Shown here: in pieces, positions 10,608 to 22,517 of the stretch | Layout of the letters: each line of letters starts with the position of its first letter | Numbering within the stretch: the stretch's first letter is position 1 | Origin: Stercorarius parasiticus | Taxonomy: Eukaryota > Chordata > Aves > Charadriiformes > Stercorariidae | Assembly: GCA_013396915.1 (NCBI GenBank) | Contig: VWZL01001939.1 | Location: forward strand, 186,001-250,000 | Direction: 5' to 3' | Length of the DNA: 64,000 nt | The notes under the pieces: model-generated | Told to the model about the DNA's origin: nothing | The model's database searches: none | What the model saw: the letters and a program-made list of their open reading frames with translations, nothing else | Made by a program: the position numbers and the translations under genes

Positions 10608-13600
10608 TCATGTTAAGGAAATTCCAAACAAATTTTCATAAAAAATGTAGCTTCAGATGAAATGAGTATAGTGTGATACTATACTCTGAACACAGGAGCT
10701 TTACTTAAGAAAAAAATATTTTAACTAAAACAACATACTCTGTTCCATAATGTGCCTGTATCAGTGCACTTGGTCAGTGGTACATGTATATATGAAGTAC
10801 TGAACAACAAAGAAAAACAAACAACTGAAAATATTTAATACAATTTTTAGTAACAAAGTCAAAATTATCTTGATAATCTGTGAGAATTTTGCTCACTGTG
10901 CCTCTCTCATTCTTTTAGATATATTATTAGCATCTTTTCCTTCTGTGGATAAAGCTTTTCTGTTCAGTATGAGAAAAAGTAGAACGCTGTCAGATTGAAA
11001 GCTCCCTGAAACAGCTTTCTAGGAGTTGCAAAATGCCTTAAAGAGCAAAATAAACCTTGAAAAATCTCCAGTTTACTTATTTTCACCATTGCAAAGGAGG
11101 CTGATAGATAGGAATGCACAAAAATGAATGCAGATTGTACTAGTGATTAATATTTTTCCTGTTAAGAGGGTCTTCCAGGAGTGAGTTTCACCGGCATCTT
11201 TTAAAATGTAACTAGATGCAATAGAGAGTATATTTAAGCAATAGAAATGAAAACCCTTAATCCTGTATGCCTGTTCTAGTTCATTGTTCATGCAATTTTG
11301 TCCATTCTTCAACATTCCTGAGCAAAGTTTATGCTTATTCCTGCGTACTTCTTAGTCTTGTTTTATTTTAATCATTTGCAGCACCATGAACACAGACTAA
11401 AAGTGAAATCCCTGAGTAGATTGTTTCTATTTCTGTTCTGATTTCTATTTCTACAATTCGAAAATGTTTCATTACAGTGAAAGGGCATTTATCACATGAC
11501 CAGAGTCACTTAAAATGGAGCACAACATTTAGTCTTATCCCTTGGGTTTAAAAAATTTAAAATGGTTTAACATTTTGTCTTGGCAAAAAATCCCACAAAC
11601 CTCTCCTTTGTTTAGACTTTAAATTCCACGGTGGCTTGTATTAATCAATATCCAACATGATTTCATTGGAATAAAAGGGCGAAAGACATGAGGGCAAGAT
11701 TAATTTGGAAAAGAACAGTAGCAAAATATGACATGTCATCACAAGACTGTTGGGTAAGTATGATAGATCTAGTAGTAATAACTTTTCATTTGCCCTTGAA
11801 GTCTGCTGACTCATTTAAAATAGCAATCTTTGGATGTCTGACTTCTATTATTACTTATTCTCCATTATTCTAAACCAAGTAGTTTGCCTGATCATGAAGA
11901 TTCAATCACTTTTCAAAAAGTCTTTTACTTTGCTAACAGTTTCACCTTATTTCAGCAGAATTTGAAAAAAAGAATACTTATGGAATACAGTCATTAACAG
12001 AATAACCAGACTTGAAAAGCAAACAGAAAACATCAATAGTTATGAATTTTGAGAAAAGGCACTATATTCACAAAGAGGCAGGAAAGGATTGAAGACCTGA
12101 TGAAAAAAATATCTAAGCTTTTTGACACAGTCCATCTAGACTTTGCACTGTGTTCCAACATCTTTGTATTCTTCAGTCTAGCTTCTGGCTATAACTCGTC
12201 ACCAAAAAAATCCTATTTTCAACTCTCTATATAAAATGAAAATCACTGATGATATAAAGCCAAGAGAAAGAAATACTGTTGAGTCTCCCTTTCGGGTGTG
12301 GGGATATGTGCTGGAACACCGTGATGCTGTATATGTCTCGGAGACAACAGAATCCTCCAGTTATGATGATATTGCTACATAAAGGAGAGCTGGGGTCCTT
12401 GGTCCAAATCCAAAGGACAACAAGCTTGTTTGCACCCATGCTACTGAGGAGTGGGCTTTTCTGTGGTGTGCTGCTTTTGGAGAGAGCTCTTTAGGGTAGT
12501 CCAACATGATCCTGACAGTGAGCTGACAGTCAAATACTATGTGTTAGGGATTCAGTGTAGGCATCCTAAGAAGACATGTCTGTGGTTAATTTTGGGCATG
12601 ACCTAGAAAAGAAAAATAGAGTTATAATAGGATTGCTACTGGACTGTGCTTGTTACAAAAATATAATTCAGACTGAAGCAGAGTCAAGACCAGTATTTCT
12701 AACTGAGAGTGTTATTAGCTGCCACTTGATATAAGAGAGCCTGGAATATTATGTTTTATAGGAAAAAAAAATCTCTCTTCCCAGGTGCATTCTAATTAAG
12801 TTCTTCAAAAGCTCATTTATTTATTTCATTTATGGGGATGAACATTGGATCAAATCCCTGAGTGTGATTGCTGAGCTCACCCAGTATTCAACATTAATAT
12901 TTGGTGCCAAATTGCTTCTTAAAGTAATCTGTTAAATGAATGTGACTTTTATCAGATAATATATTCTCTTGCATTTGAAACTGTAGTTTGGCAGTAACAT
13001 CCTTAAATGGAAATGTAAAAATATTAAAATCGACAGTTAAAAATTATTATAAATTCTTTCACATTTTGCTGACATTGAATTCCTACTAAACATATCAGAA
13101 TCTTAAAATTGGTAACCCACTTAGCATTTTAATTTACACATTATGTGAATTCACAGAACAGTGCTTATATACAACTGAGGTAGGTACCACAGAAAATTAC
13201 AAGTTAATGAGACTAATAGGATTATGTTTGATGTTCTCAAAATATTACTTCCTTTGTTGTGATAAATAGAAGTTTGACAAACAACATATTTCACTGTGAA
13301 AGTGTCTTTTGTTATTTTGAAATAATTATAAAAGGAATTAAAAATTGTAAGTATTCTGAACCATTCAGATGATTTCATATTGATGTTGCTTCCCTCAAGA
13401 ACTGGAAACTATTTTCCAAATGGGTTCATATTTTAAAAAAGAACAGATTTTCTATGTGAAGTGATATCTAATTCCATATTCCATAGAATTTTAAGTGGTT
13501 AAAATTGCTTATTCGCTGCTGGCACTTTGGAAAGAGGAGAAAGTAGCATGGGAATTCTTGAGTAAATCATGAAATATGTTTCAGTAAAAGTTTTCTGAAA

Positions 13601-16487
13601 ATGTGAGAAAAGTTTTTTCCAGGTTAACTAAATTTTATTCCTTTATGTATTGAAATGGAGGTAAGTTTAGAAAAGTCTCGCTTTCTTGTGTGGGAAATCT
13701 TGGATGTATACCTCATGATGTAAATACTTTACAAGGACAGAAATCGTATTTCCCATAAGATCATACAAATAAACCATCTAAACCATTTAGTATTCTACCC
13801 CTTTACTATTACAATATGCTAAAGGTTTTCCAAAATCATTATACAAAACCGAAAAGGACTGAGAAAATTAAGAACAACCTATATGTAAAATGTTATTGTG
13901 CCGTAGAGGGGATGCTATGGTACGCTTGGTTTCTTCTAACACACATAGTTTGTTCTAAGTGCTCTTTCAAACTGGGCTGTCCTTTCTGATTTCTGCCCCT
14001 AAAGGGATGCTTGCAAATCCCATAAGCACTTATTCCTCAACAGGTTTCTTCAATGTCAGTTTTCAATCAAAAAACATCTGAGGCTTTGATGGCAACTAAT
14101 TCAGAGCCTTCTGAGTCTGTAGTCCTGGCATTTTTTGTTATCAGGACCGAAGTGGTGATTGCTGGAAGCCATCTTTTGGAATCACGTTTTTTGTGCCACA
14201 TCTGTCTCAGACAGAATTTTATTTGGAGACATCCATTAAAACACTTTGGAAGAAAGTGCCATGCTATACATGTTATTGACCAGGCTAATAGCAGTAGTAG
14301 GTTACCATACTGCATTTTTTTCCATATGGGTGCATAAGGATTTATGTAAATGAGAATAGATGCATAATGCTACAGTAATCTTAGACATAGTGTGGCTAAA
14401 GTGTTTGACACATGAAAGAGAATGGATGTTTGAAATATCCCGGTGCAACTCCTTCAAGACTGAAGCATTCCCTATCTAATTTCAAACTAATATTTTTTTT
14501 AATTTGAAAAATCACATGGAAATGAATGACATTGTTCAACAGAATTTTTCTGAAATTTATAATTTTGTGTAATCTTGATATTTTACTTTTCGTTTAGATT
14601 CTGGAAGAAAAGTAATATCAAAAATCTTGAAATATGGCAAAAAAAATCAATGACTCAAGTTCTTTATGGTGCTCATAACAATGATTTACAAGCTTACTGG
14701 CATGGCAGTCCACACCTTTGAAACAACATAATTCAGTGTATGAATGATAACTAAACTTGGATAGACAGCTATGTAAAACAGAGCCTGTCACTGTTCTCTA
14801 ATCGTGAGGATAAATCTGAATGTTTTCATGATACTTGGCTATGGGTTGCCTCCAGGATATATGTGATGACACTAAGGCATAAATGCAATTGTGTGTTCAT
14901 GTTAGTGGGGAGTTTTTGCAGTAAGAGGAAGCTGTCCCTTAGCCTAACACCTGCTGGAATAGTGTTAGGGGACTACAGAGGATAGAGGGAGTATAAATTG
15001 ATACAGTCTTGTCCCTACTGCCTTTTGGGAGATGTAGTTGTAGTGGTCTGAAATGATCCAGGAACTGTGCTACTCATACTGAATACACATATACTAGTAA
15101 ATAAAACCGACCATAGACAGTCCTCTGACCTTAAGAATAAGTTGCAGGGCACAGCTTGTGTCTATGTTGATTAAAGAGGGTAGCCATAACCACACTATCT
15201 ATTTAGAATAATCTCTATTACATGCGGGTTTTGTCTTGCCTGAGCACTGGTTTAAGACCACAAGTTAGGACAGGCTAAAACTGAATGAAGGGCAATGCTA
15301 AGAATTTAACAGTATGGAAATTACATAGCAGTGCTAAAAGCAGTGATATGTCCTTGTTTAGTTTACAAATATATCCATAGAAACCAGGGGGAAACTTTAA
15401 TGCTTGGACAATTAACTTGTTCTGATTTTAGCTGAAGCTTACATGAGCATCCAGATTTACACAGTAGTGAGCACTAAACCCTTCCATGCAGTTTCAGTCA
15501 CGTTCTTTCAAGTCATCTACAGTGAAGTCAGTCTGAGCTTTAGACAGTATACACAGTTAGTTAGAACGGATCTAGGCTTCTATGAATTTTCTTAGTCTAT
15601 TTCAGGGTAAAATCAAATATGTGAGTTTTCAGAGGAAATTTAAACTGTCCATTTTTGACCTGGGCCTTAGCAGGTTCAGATGTACTCAGTCACCGTGGCG
15701 GGAAGTCATCTAACCCAATATGAATAGCAAAATCTAATCTAGGCATTTGAAACTTTTTGTAAACAGTAGAGATGAACAGGCACTGTGGCCTCACTTCAAC
15801 TGTCTCAACATAAACATCTTGGGCCGTTTTAGAGCTTTGGTATGTCTATCTGCATAGGGCTGGCATATGTCAAAAGACGTCCTTTAGAAGCTGCAACTTT
15901 TAGAATTAGCAGATGGTGATGAGTTGGAACACCTTAGCATATCTTAAGTGGCATTAAATACTTGGGTTAGGCAACCTGGGTTAGTGAAGTTCCTGCACAA
16001 AATTAGTCAGATCTATTTAGATTAGAATGTTAAATTAGCCACTGGATTCAAAACCATATTAGAATTGTATGTGTTTGCAATGACTTGTTTAGCTGGACAA
16101 GTTTCACAAAAAATTGATGAGATAAATGACTGTTGTATGTCAGTTAGTAAAAGTGATCAGATTTTCATAGAGATCTGTGGTAATTTTTTTTTTTTTATTT
16201 TTTTTTTATAAAGGATCTCTGGGAACAATTCCATTATTTCTGAATCTCTGGCATAAGTTAATTGTTTTAGTAACTTCATTGCATCTAGATTTTGGACTCT
16301 AGTGTGGTATTGCAAAGCTAAGTAAAGATCAAATTAAATCTTACAATTGCTGAAAGGATTCATTAATGAAACAGTTGTATACTCCTAATGAGTACTGTTC
16401 CTATATCACAGCAAACTGCTTTCAGAGGGATTTTGCTTGAATAAAGATGCCAGGCCATGGACATCTTGCCATCCTATAGTTTTTATG
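10608..16487. other. AT-rich stretch without a recognisable gene
   Basis: No exon, RNA gene or transposon that I can recognise. The frame open on both strands around 14053-14337 (94 and 82 codons) shows no family motif and is treated as chance. A T-rich tract (T13-A-T10) lies at 16184-16207. Confidence 0.6.
16184..16207. repeat. Poly-T tract (T13 A T10)
   Basis: A homopolymer tract interrupted once. No retrotransposon body was seen next to it, so it is not a recognisable retrotransposed tail. Confidence 0.8.
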
Positions 16488-16749
16488 CTGTTGTGATATC
16501 TTATGAAGTACTATTATGATCTAGTGACAGAGATTGTAGTGGGTTTTTTTGTGTGTGTATGGTTGGATTTGATGATCTCGAAGGTCCTTTCCAACCACAA
16601 AGATTCTATGACTCTATGATTCTATGAGCTATACTGTAGTATATTCTCATTAGAAAAATGGAAAATAACCAAATCCAAACTTTCTATACAGACAATATCC
16701 TTCATTCTGCCTCCATTCACCTTATTTTATTCAAAGTACTTTCAGATTC
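16488..16749 (+). repeat. Local direct duplication, copy 1 (interrupted by a CR1 insertion)
   Basis: The outer parts, 16488-16519 and 16628-16749, match 17506-17659 without any other indel. I count six differences over 154 aligned bases, all transitions (about 96% identity). The 108 bases at 16520-16627 are absent from copy 2 and consist of a CR1 3' end. Homology begins at CTGTTGTGATATC and ends at TTTCAGATTC. The copies are about 1 kb apart in direct orientation. Confidence 0.9.
16520..16627 (+). mobile_element. CR1 3'-end fragment, extremely 5'-truncated
   Basis: The last part reads ggttgga…gatgatctcgaaggtcctttccaacc, then ends in imperfect ATTCTATG-type repeats, the hallmark of avian CR1 3' ends. 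The insertion lies in copy 1 of the local duplication. Copy 2 has the uninterrupted sequence, so the inserted length is exactly 108 bp. TATGA occurs at both junctions (16515-16519 and 16623-16627). This is either a 5-bp target duplication or microhomology with the CR1 tail, because TATGA is also part of the CR1 repeat. The first ~40 bases are not clearly CR1. Confidence 0.88.
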
Positions 16750-17505
16750 TCTGGACTGGAGTGTATAGTGTGGCAGTCCTTACTCTGAATTAATTAAGAA
16801 GCAAAATCAGATCAAAGAGCTCTCACAGTAGCTGTGGAAGAAGGGGAATCAGTTTGCTCTTAGGACACTGCCCATGAGAATAGGTCTGTTGTTAGGGGAA
16901 CCTGTGTGTGTGTTTGTATGTGTGTATGATAGAGGGGTGGAAAGCAAGAAGGGAGATCTGTGTTAGGGAAAAGCAAAGTAGCGAAAGCATGCTTTTCAAA
17001 GTTCTGTGATGAAACAAGCTCCATGCTTTATGGTGGGGAGGGAAACTGGGAGAAGTATCTTCAAGCATTTCAGTTAACCTGAAGAGTTTGGTCTCATTTT
17101 GGAATTATGTGTTATGCTTTTAAATTTTTCTAAGATCAGTTTTGAAATGAAAGTCATCTTGAAACAGCCAAGTTTGTTTTGAAAAAATACAGTAATTCCT
17201 TTGGCTAAAGCCAGAAATTAGCTCTCTGTTTTTAAGGAGAAAACTAGGGGAGAAAGAAAAAGAAGTAAAAAAAAATCATGGAAGTGGAATATCTTTGAAT
17301 AAATCCTGAAGCATCAAAGTAAAAATTAACCTACATTTCTAAAGCTCTTCTTAGAGGTAGCACATCATCTTGATAATGTAAAATTCCATCTGTCTGGAAA
17401 GACTGGACTATAAACCATACTACTCTGCCACTGCTAATGGTGTATATAGTTTAAAACTTTGTTTTGAAAAAAGAATAGGAAGTGGTTCACAGTCGATGGC
17501 AGGTC
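16750..17505. other. Spacer between the two duplicated segments
   Basis: Unique-looking AT-rich sequence with a short TG-rich stretch near 16901-16926. No gene or transposon recognised. Confidence 0.6.
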
Positions 17506-17659
17506 CTGTTGTGATATCTTATGAAGTACTATTATGAGCTATACTGTAGTATACTCTCATTAGAAAAGTGGAAAATAACCAAACCCAAACTTTCTGTACA
17601 GACAATATCCTTCATTCTGTCCCCATTCACCTTATTTTATTCAAAGTACTTTCAGATTC
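17506..17659 (+). repeat. Local direct duplication, copy 2 (empty CR1 site)
   Basis: 154 bp matching 16488-16749 minus the 108-bp CR1 insert. The junction TTATGAGCTATACTG is continuous here, so this copy preserves the target as it was before insertion. The open frame across it (17521-17796) has no recognisable motif. Confidence 0.9.
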
Positions 17660-20600
17660 AGACTACTTTGAAATATATCTACATTTTTTTCAATGAAATC
17701 TTCCAACAGAAGGTTGCAAGACCACGAATAATAGGCTGTCAGTTTTTTCATTATCACATGCGTATGCTTTACCTTCTCTGTAGTTATTTAACTTGAGGGT
17801 CATTTTGTTTGAATCTGAGTGAGAGTGAAAGGGCTAACTCCTCCCGCCAAGAAAGAAATTAGCTTTTTACATTGTTTAATAACTGCATCCAGTTCCAAAT
17901 GCCACCAAACAGCTATTAAACAGCAAGCCCCTTGAATAAAAACTCAGTGGTGCGTAACACGCTTGATTAGATGTACTCTTTTCTGAAAGGGCCATTATTC
18001 TTAGTAGGCATATTTCATTACTGTTAATCTGACTCTTAGTCTATGCATCCATAACCTAATAACTCCATCTGAATTGTCTCAAATTATCTAGTTAATCTTA
18101 GGATAAGTCTTCTAACATTTGCGTGTTGTCTTGAGAGATTTTTGGGGCTGAAGAACTGTACTCAGTGTTCTCTGTTGCTGTTTCTTAAAACTAAGATCAA
18201 TTGCACCTACGAAGGAAAAGGTTTTACTATTTTAATGCTTACTTTATTTTTCTCTTCAGTTGAAACAAAGCAGTTTTCTCAGCAGTTTCCAAGCAAATAC
18301 ATCATTTTCAGTTACTGCTTAGTATTGGTTTCTGTGCCTGGATTACTGAATGCCTTTTTCTTTAGTCAGTCTTTGCCATTTGGAAAGAGTAACATAGGAG
18401 TATTATTATGTGGACCTAATCTGATGCGTATTGTTTTTCTACATATATCAATAAACAATATCCGCAAAATATGCTCTCTAAAACAATATCAGATTGGATT
18501 ACCTGTGTCTCTGCTGACAAAAGAAAGTTTCCTCAATTGAGAAGAAGGATTTGTAGTTTTATTGGAACCTTGAGTTAAATATATTTCCTGATTTGTTAAT
18601 GAGCAAATGTAGAAAAATGTCTGCAGCTGATTTTATTGAGTCAACCAATTTATGTCCTTGTATTTTATAACTCCTTAAGATGCTCTTATTAGCAATTAAA
18701 AAGTATACATAGTTATAAAGCAGTCACATAAAGTTTGCTTTAAAAAGCAGTTTAACGTTATGTGAAATTTACTACATTTTGCTCATATTAAGATTTTCAT
18801 AGATTAATTTAGAACCTTATAAAAGTATATCTTCTATGTAATAATTTCCTTGGGAAATAATGCACTAAGTGATGAGAAAGGAAGATTCCAGCATTGAATG
18901 GCCATCTGGTAGCTCTTCTTATATACTAGAGTGTATATGCTAGTGTTTGCACAATGTATGATTTTTTGAAGGCATGCATGTACTTGTCAGGATTCATGTG
19001 GCTGGTGCTATAGTACAGACTTTCCTTCTTTGCATTACCGTCATTCTCAAAACAGATTAAATTCAGCATGTTGTCAAGTGCTTATTGTGAATGTGAGTGA
19101 CTTTCACTTCTCTGGAAATCTTTAAGTGCTTCAGTAGTTCAGTGACCAAATAGACCTTATATGCCAGCATGCATTGAGAGGTGAAATCTGAATATTTATT
19201 TTGATCAGGAGAAAATGTCACTGCTAGAGACAACTGTAATTTAAAGTGGCATCTTAGTCACATGTTTCTTTAGTCTTCACATTTAGTTTGGGAGCTGAGG
19301 GGTAGGCTTATTGGTTCTAAATTGATTTTCCTAACCTTCCTTCTAGGTTTGATTTTTAATTTTCGTTAGTAGAAAATCTGTTATGGTTAGTTCATCTTAC
19401 TTTCTTTAACTGTTCAGAAAAAAACAAACGACAACATAAATAAAATAAAGGAGTTGTTTACTTTTCTATAAATAATATGTGTAGAGAGACTACCATTTTT
19501 AAAAGGTCAATAAGTTGATCTATATAGACAGCTATCTTGGGATGGAGGTGCCTATGTCTATCTGACTTAGGTCACAACCTAGGGGCTTTTATTCAGTTGT
19601 TTAAGAATAGTTGTCTAGTGCTATAAATGGTTAGTCTTGTGTTGTATTTTCCAGTTCTGCCAACTGTGATAGCATCCACACAGTTTGGCAGTTGTAATAA
19701 AGGACCCAGGGGAGCCATGCATCTTTCCAAACAGATTCCAAGATGCCAAACTGTATATCTTAGAGCACTTCAATGGCAGTAGAGACCAATAATTATTCAT
19801 CTGAAGTGATCCCCTAATGTCAGTTAATTTGAAATCTTCTTACTATAATTAAAAATATTTATACTGAGATTTGGTGTCCCACTATGCCTTGATTTTATAC
19901 ACACATAATGAAAGAAAATCTTTTCTCCAAAATAAAACGGTTGAAAGTATAAAGAGAAAGAGAAAAGCCAAAATATAGGATATGTTCTGGATTCAGCCAG
20001 TCATGATAATTAGGATGAAAGTTCCTAACCTCAGCATTGTAACTAGCATGTTGTCAAAATTCAAAAAGGATACTTGAGACCATCTTCTACAGAAGCTTAT
20101 ACTATCAAGTGAAAACATCAGTGAAAATAACAGACAGTCCCATGGTAGAAACCTGTTGGATATCTGAACACTTGCCCAAAGACACAGATACAGATAACAA
20201 GTTTCATATCAGACATCAGTTTAACAGTTTAAACACTAGATTTGCTCACTTAAGAGTGCTGCCTCTTGCATGATTGAACAAGGAAAATACTCCATATTCT
20301 TAAAAAAACAAAAGCCAAAAAACTTTTTATTCCAAAGCAGATTTGAATCCAGTCTCTGATTTATAGTTCATTAGCCCAACAGGGCTGCACAAGAAAATTA
20401 AATTTTTTAAAGCTTAACAGAAAAACGGAAAGACGTTCAAGTATAGGTATTAAAATATATAAAAATCAAAGTTGTGCACTATTTTTAATGTCATTCTAAG
20501 GATGATGTTTTTAGGCAATACTGCCCATTACATTGCTATTTTTTTGTAGCATGAACTGCATTTTGTTATCTGCATTTATATGAAACTTCCATTGCAACAG

Positions 20601-22132
20601 TGTTATATCTAGTATATGGAAAAGTATATTAGAAAAATAGGTACCTACTTAAGACATAGTTAAAATTGAAGAGTTAAACTAAATATTTGTATCTATATGT
20701 AAGTATATTAGGAAATATGTATGTGTTTTTCTATGTCTCAAACCTAATTCAGTGAGAAGGGGAAGTCTGAGTGCTATGTGGCCAGACAGGTCCCTGTGAA
20801 GAGCAGAGTAGACTTGAAGCACAGTGGAGTTAGCTGACCTTTTGGGAAACCTATGAAATATGCAAGGAAAAGGCTAGAATCTAACACTTCGAGCATTTAC
20901 AACAGTCTCCTGACATGTATCTTATGAAATATTTTGTAATATGCAGTATGTAAAATGAATAGTTTCTGCTAAAGGACAGAGGGAGCGAAAACCAGGGAAT
21001 TGCTGGAAGTGACTCTTAACTGAATACAAATGTTTTAAGCCACTGTAGGATGATCCTTCTACATTGTGAACTAGAATAATTTTATAGGAACAGAGTAAAA
21101 CTTTGTCAAGCCTCTAGTTCTTTATTAAGTATGTATGTCAAGTGCTTTTGCCTTGCATGTTATTTCTAGAATAACAACATTTGGCAGACACTAAGGACCT
21201 AATTTTAAAACTGTTATCTCATATCAGTTGGTTCCCAAAGTTAATATGCGTCTAGGTTTCAGAGCTCTCCTTAGTGTCAAGAATGAAGTTTGTGAGAAGG
21301 TTTACAAGATGTAGAAAGGCAGCAAAATGGTAATGAACAATGTAATAAAACACAGTGGTTTACATGTGCCTTCTGTTACGAAACAAACAAACAAACAAAC
21401 AAATTAGAACATATTAACTACAAAATAAGACTTGTACAGTTATTCTAAGCTCTTCCACTGCCTTTTCCGCATGCTTCCTAGTTCTATAAAACTAGGATTT
21501 CTCAGACTAGACTGCAGTTAACATTTCAACATGTGCAAGTTTATGATGCAACTATTAGGCTACTTGTGTGGATCTCCACACAAAAGGATGTGTGAGTTTC
21601 ATAGTCTTTACAGAGCTTAACTGCAGTGTTTTACATAACTAGTTTCTTCTTCCTTTTCTTATAAACTGGATTGTTGCCAACTGTACTAACTCAGATTTGT
21701 GAGCAAACAACTGCGAGAATTACAAGTTTTAGTAGCTTTTTTAGCCCAAGTGATGTTGTTACTGGATGTAATACAAAAAATTTATAAATATTTCTTTTGG
21801 CTCCTGACTACATGATCTACTGTTGTCTTCCAGACGTGTTTGAAAGTATTTATTCTGAGGAGATAGGTGGATAGGTGATTTTATCTTTGTGCCACTAGCT
21901 CTGTTATGAAAAACATTTAAGTAGACAGACCACCTGAAGGTCAGCTAAGTTCCACTGAAAACATGAAAAAGCAAAGGTACAAACTGGTTAGCAGTTACAT
22001 AACTCAGAAAGGAAGAGGGAAATCTTCACCCACTTGAGTCCTGCAGTGAGTAGGCTGTACATTATTTCCAGGGGAACTTTATCTATTGTTCCCGTTGAAG
22101 TCTGTGGAGCCAAAAAACAGTTTAGGGAGAAA
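17660..22132. other. AT-rich stretch without a recognisable gene
   Basis: Contains the longest open frame outside repeats (18142-18540, 132 codons, plus strand). It is rich in hydrophobic residues but lacks any motif I recognise, and a frame of that length is roughly expected by chance in this much AT-rich DNA. An (AAAC)n microsatellite lies at 21381-21403. Otherwise nothing is recognised. Confidence 0.6.
21381..21403 (+). repeat. (AAAC)n microsatellite
   Basis: Five AAAC units followed by AAA. No retroposon body is recognisable next to it. Confidence 0.9.
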
Positions 22133-22517
22133 GAATCATAGAATCATAGAATGGTTTAGGTTGGAAAGGACCTTAAAGATCATCTAGTTCCAACCCCCCT
22201 GCCATGGGCAGGGACACCTCCCACTAGACCCGGTTGCTGAAAGCCCCATCCAGCCTGGCCTTGAACACCTCCAGAGATGGGGCATTGAGAGCTTCCCTGG
22301 GCAACCTGTTCCAGTGTCTCACCACTCTCATAGTGAAAAATTTCTTCCTAATTTCTAATCTAAATCTAAATCTATCCTCTTCCAGTTTGAAGCCATTACC
22401 ATTATCATTACATGCCCTTGAAAAAAGTGCCTCTCTAGCTTTCTTGTAGGCCCCTTTAAAGTACTGAAAGGCCACTATAAGGTCTCACCAGACCCTTCTC
22501 TTCTCCGGCTTGAGAAA
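22133..22517 (-). mobile_element. CR1 3'-end fragment with ORF2 C-terminal codons
   Basis: On the plus strand it opens with GAATCATAGAATCATAGAATGG, the reverse complement of the CR1 terminal repeat, followed by the antisense tail ggttggaaaggacc…tccaaccccc. The minus-strand frame at 22224-22475 encodes the conserved CR1 ORF2 C-terminus, with the strings KKFFTMRVVRHWNRLP and SLEVFKARLDGAFSN. That short frame is uninterrupted, so this is one of the better preserved CR1 ends in the window. The element is 5'-truncated near 22517, where CR1 similarity fades. Plus-strand frames here are shadows. Confidence 0.93.

Noticed and set aside
12100..12165. Translation resembling an RT motif (SKLFDTVHLDF) in the open frame at 12049-12234
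   Set aside because: The neighbouring residues do not follow any RT block, no other CR1 or LINE motif lies nearby, and the DNA does not match the CR1 copies in the window. Likely chance.
14053..14337. Region open on both strands (94 and 82 codons)
   Set aside because: Both frames lack motifs, and overlapping antisense openness alone is not evidence of coding.
18142..18540. 132-codon open frame outside repeats
   Set aside because: No recognisable domain, no start context or splice structure, and a frame of this length is about what chance gives over 64 kb on six frames in AT-rich DNA.
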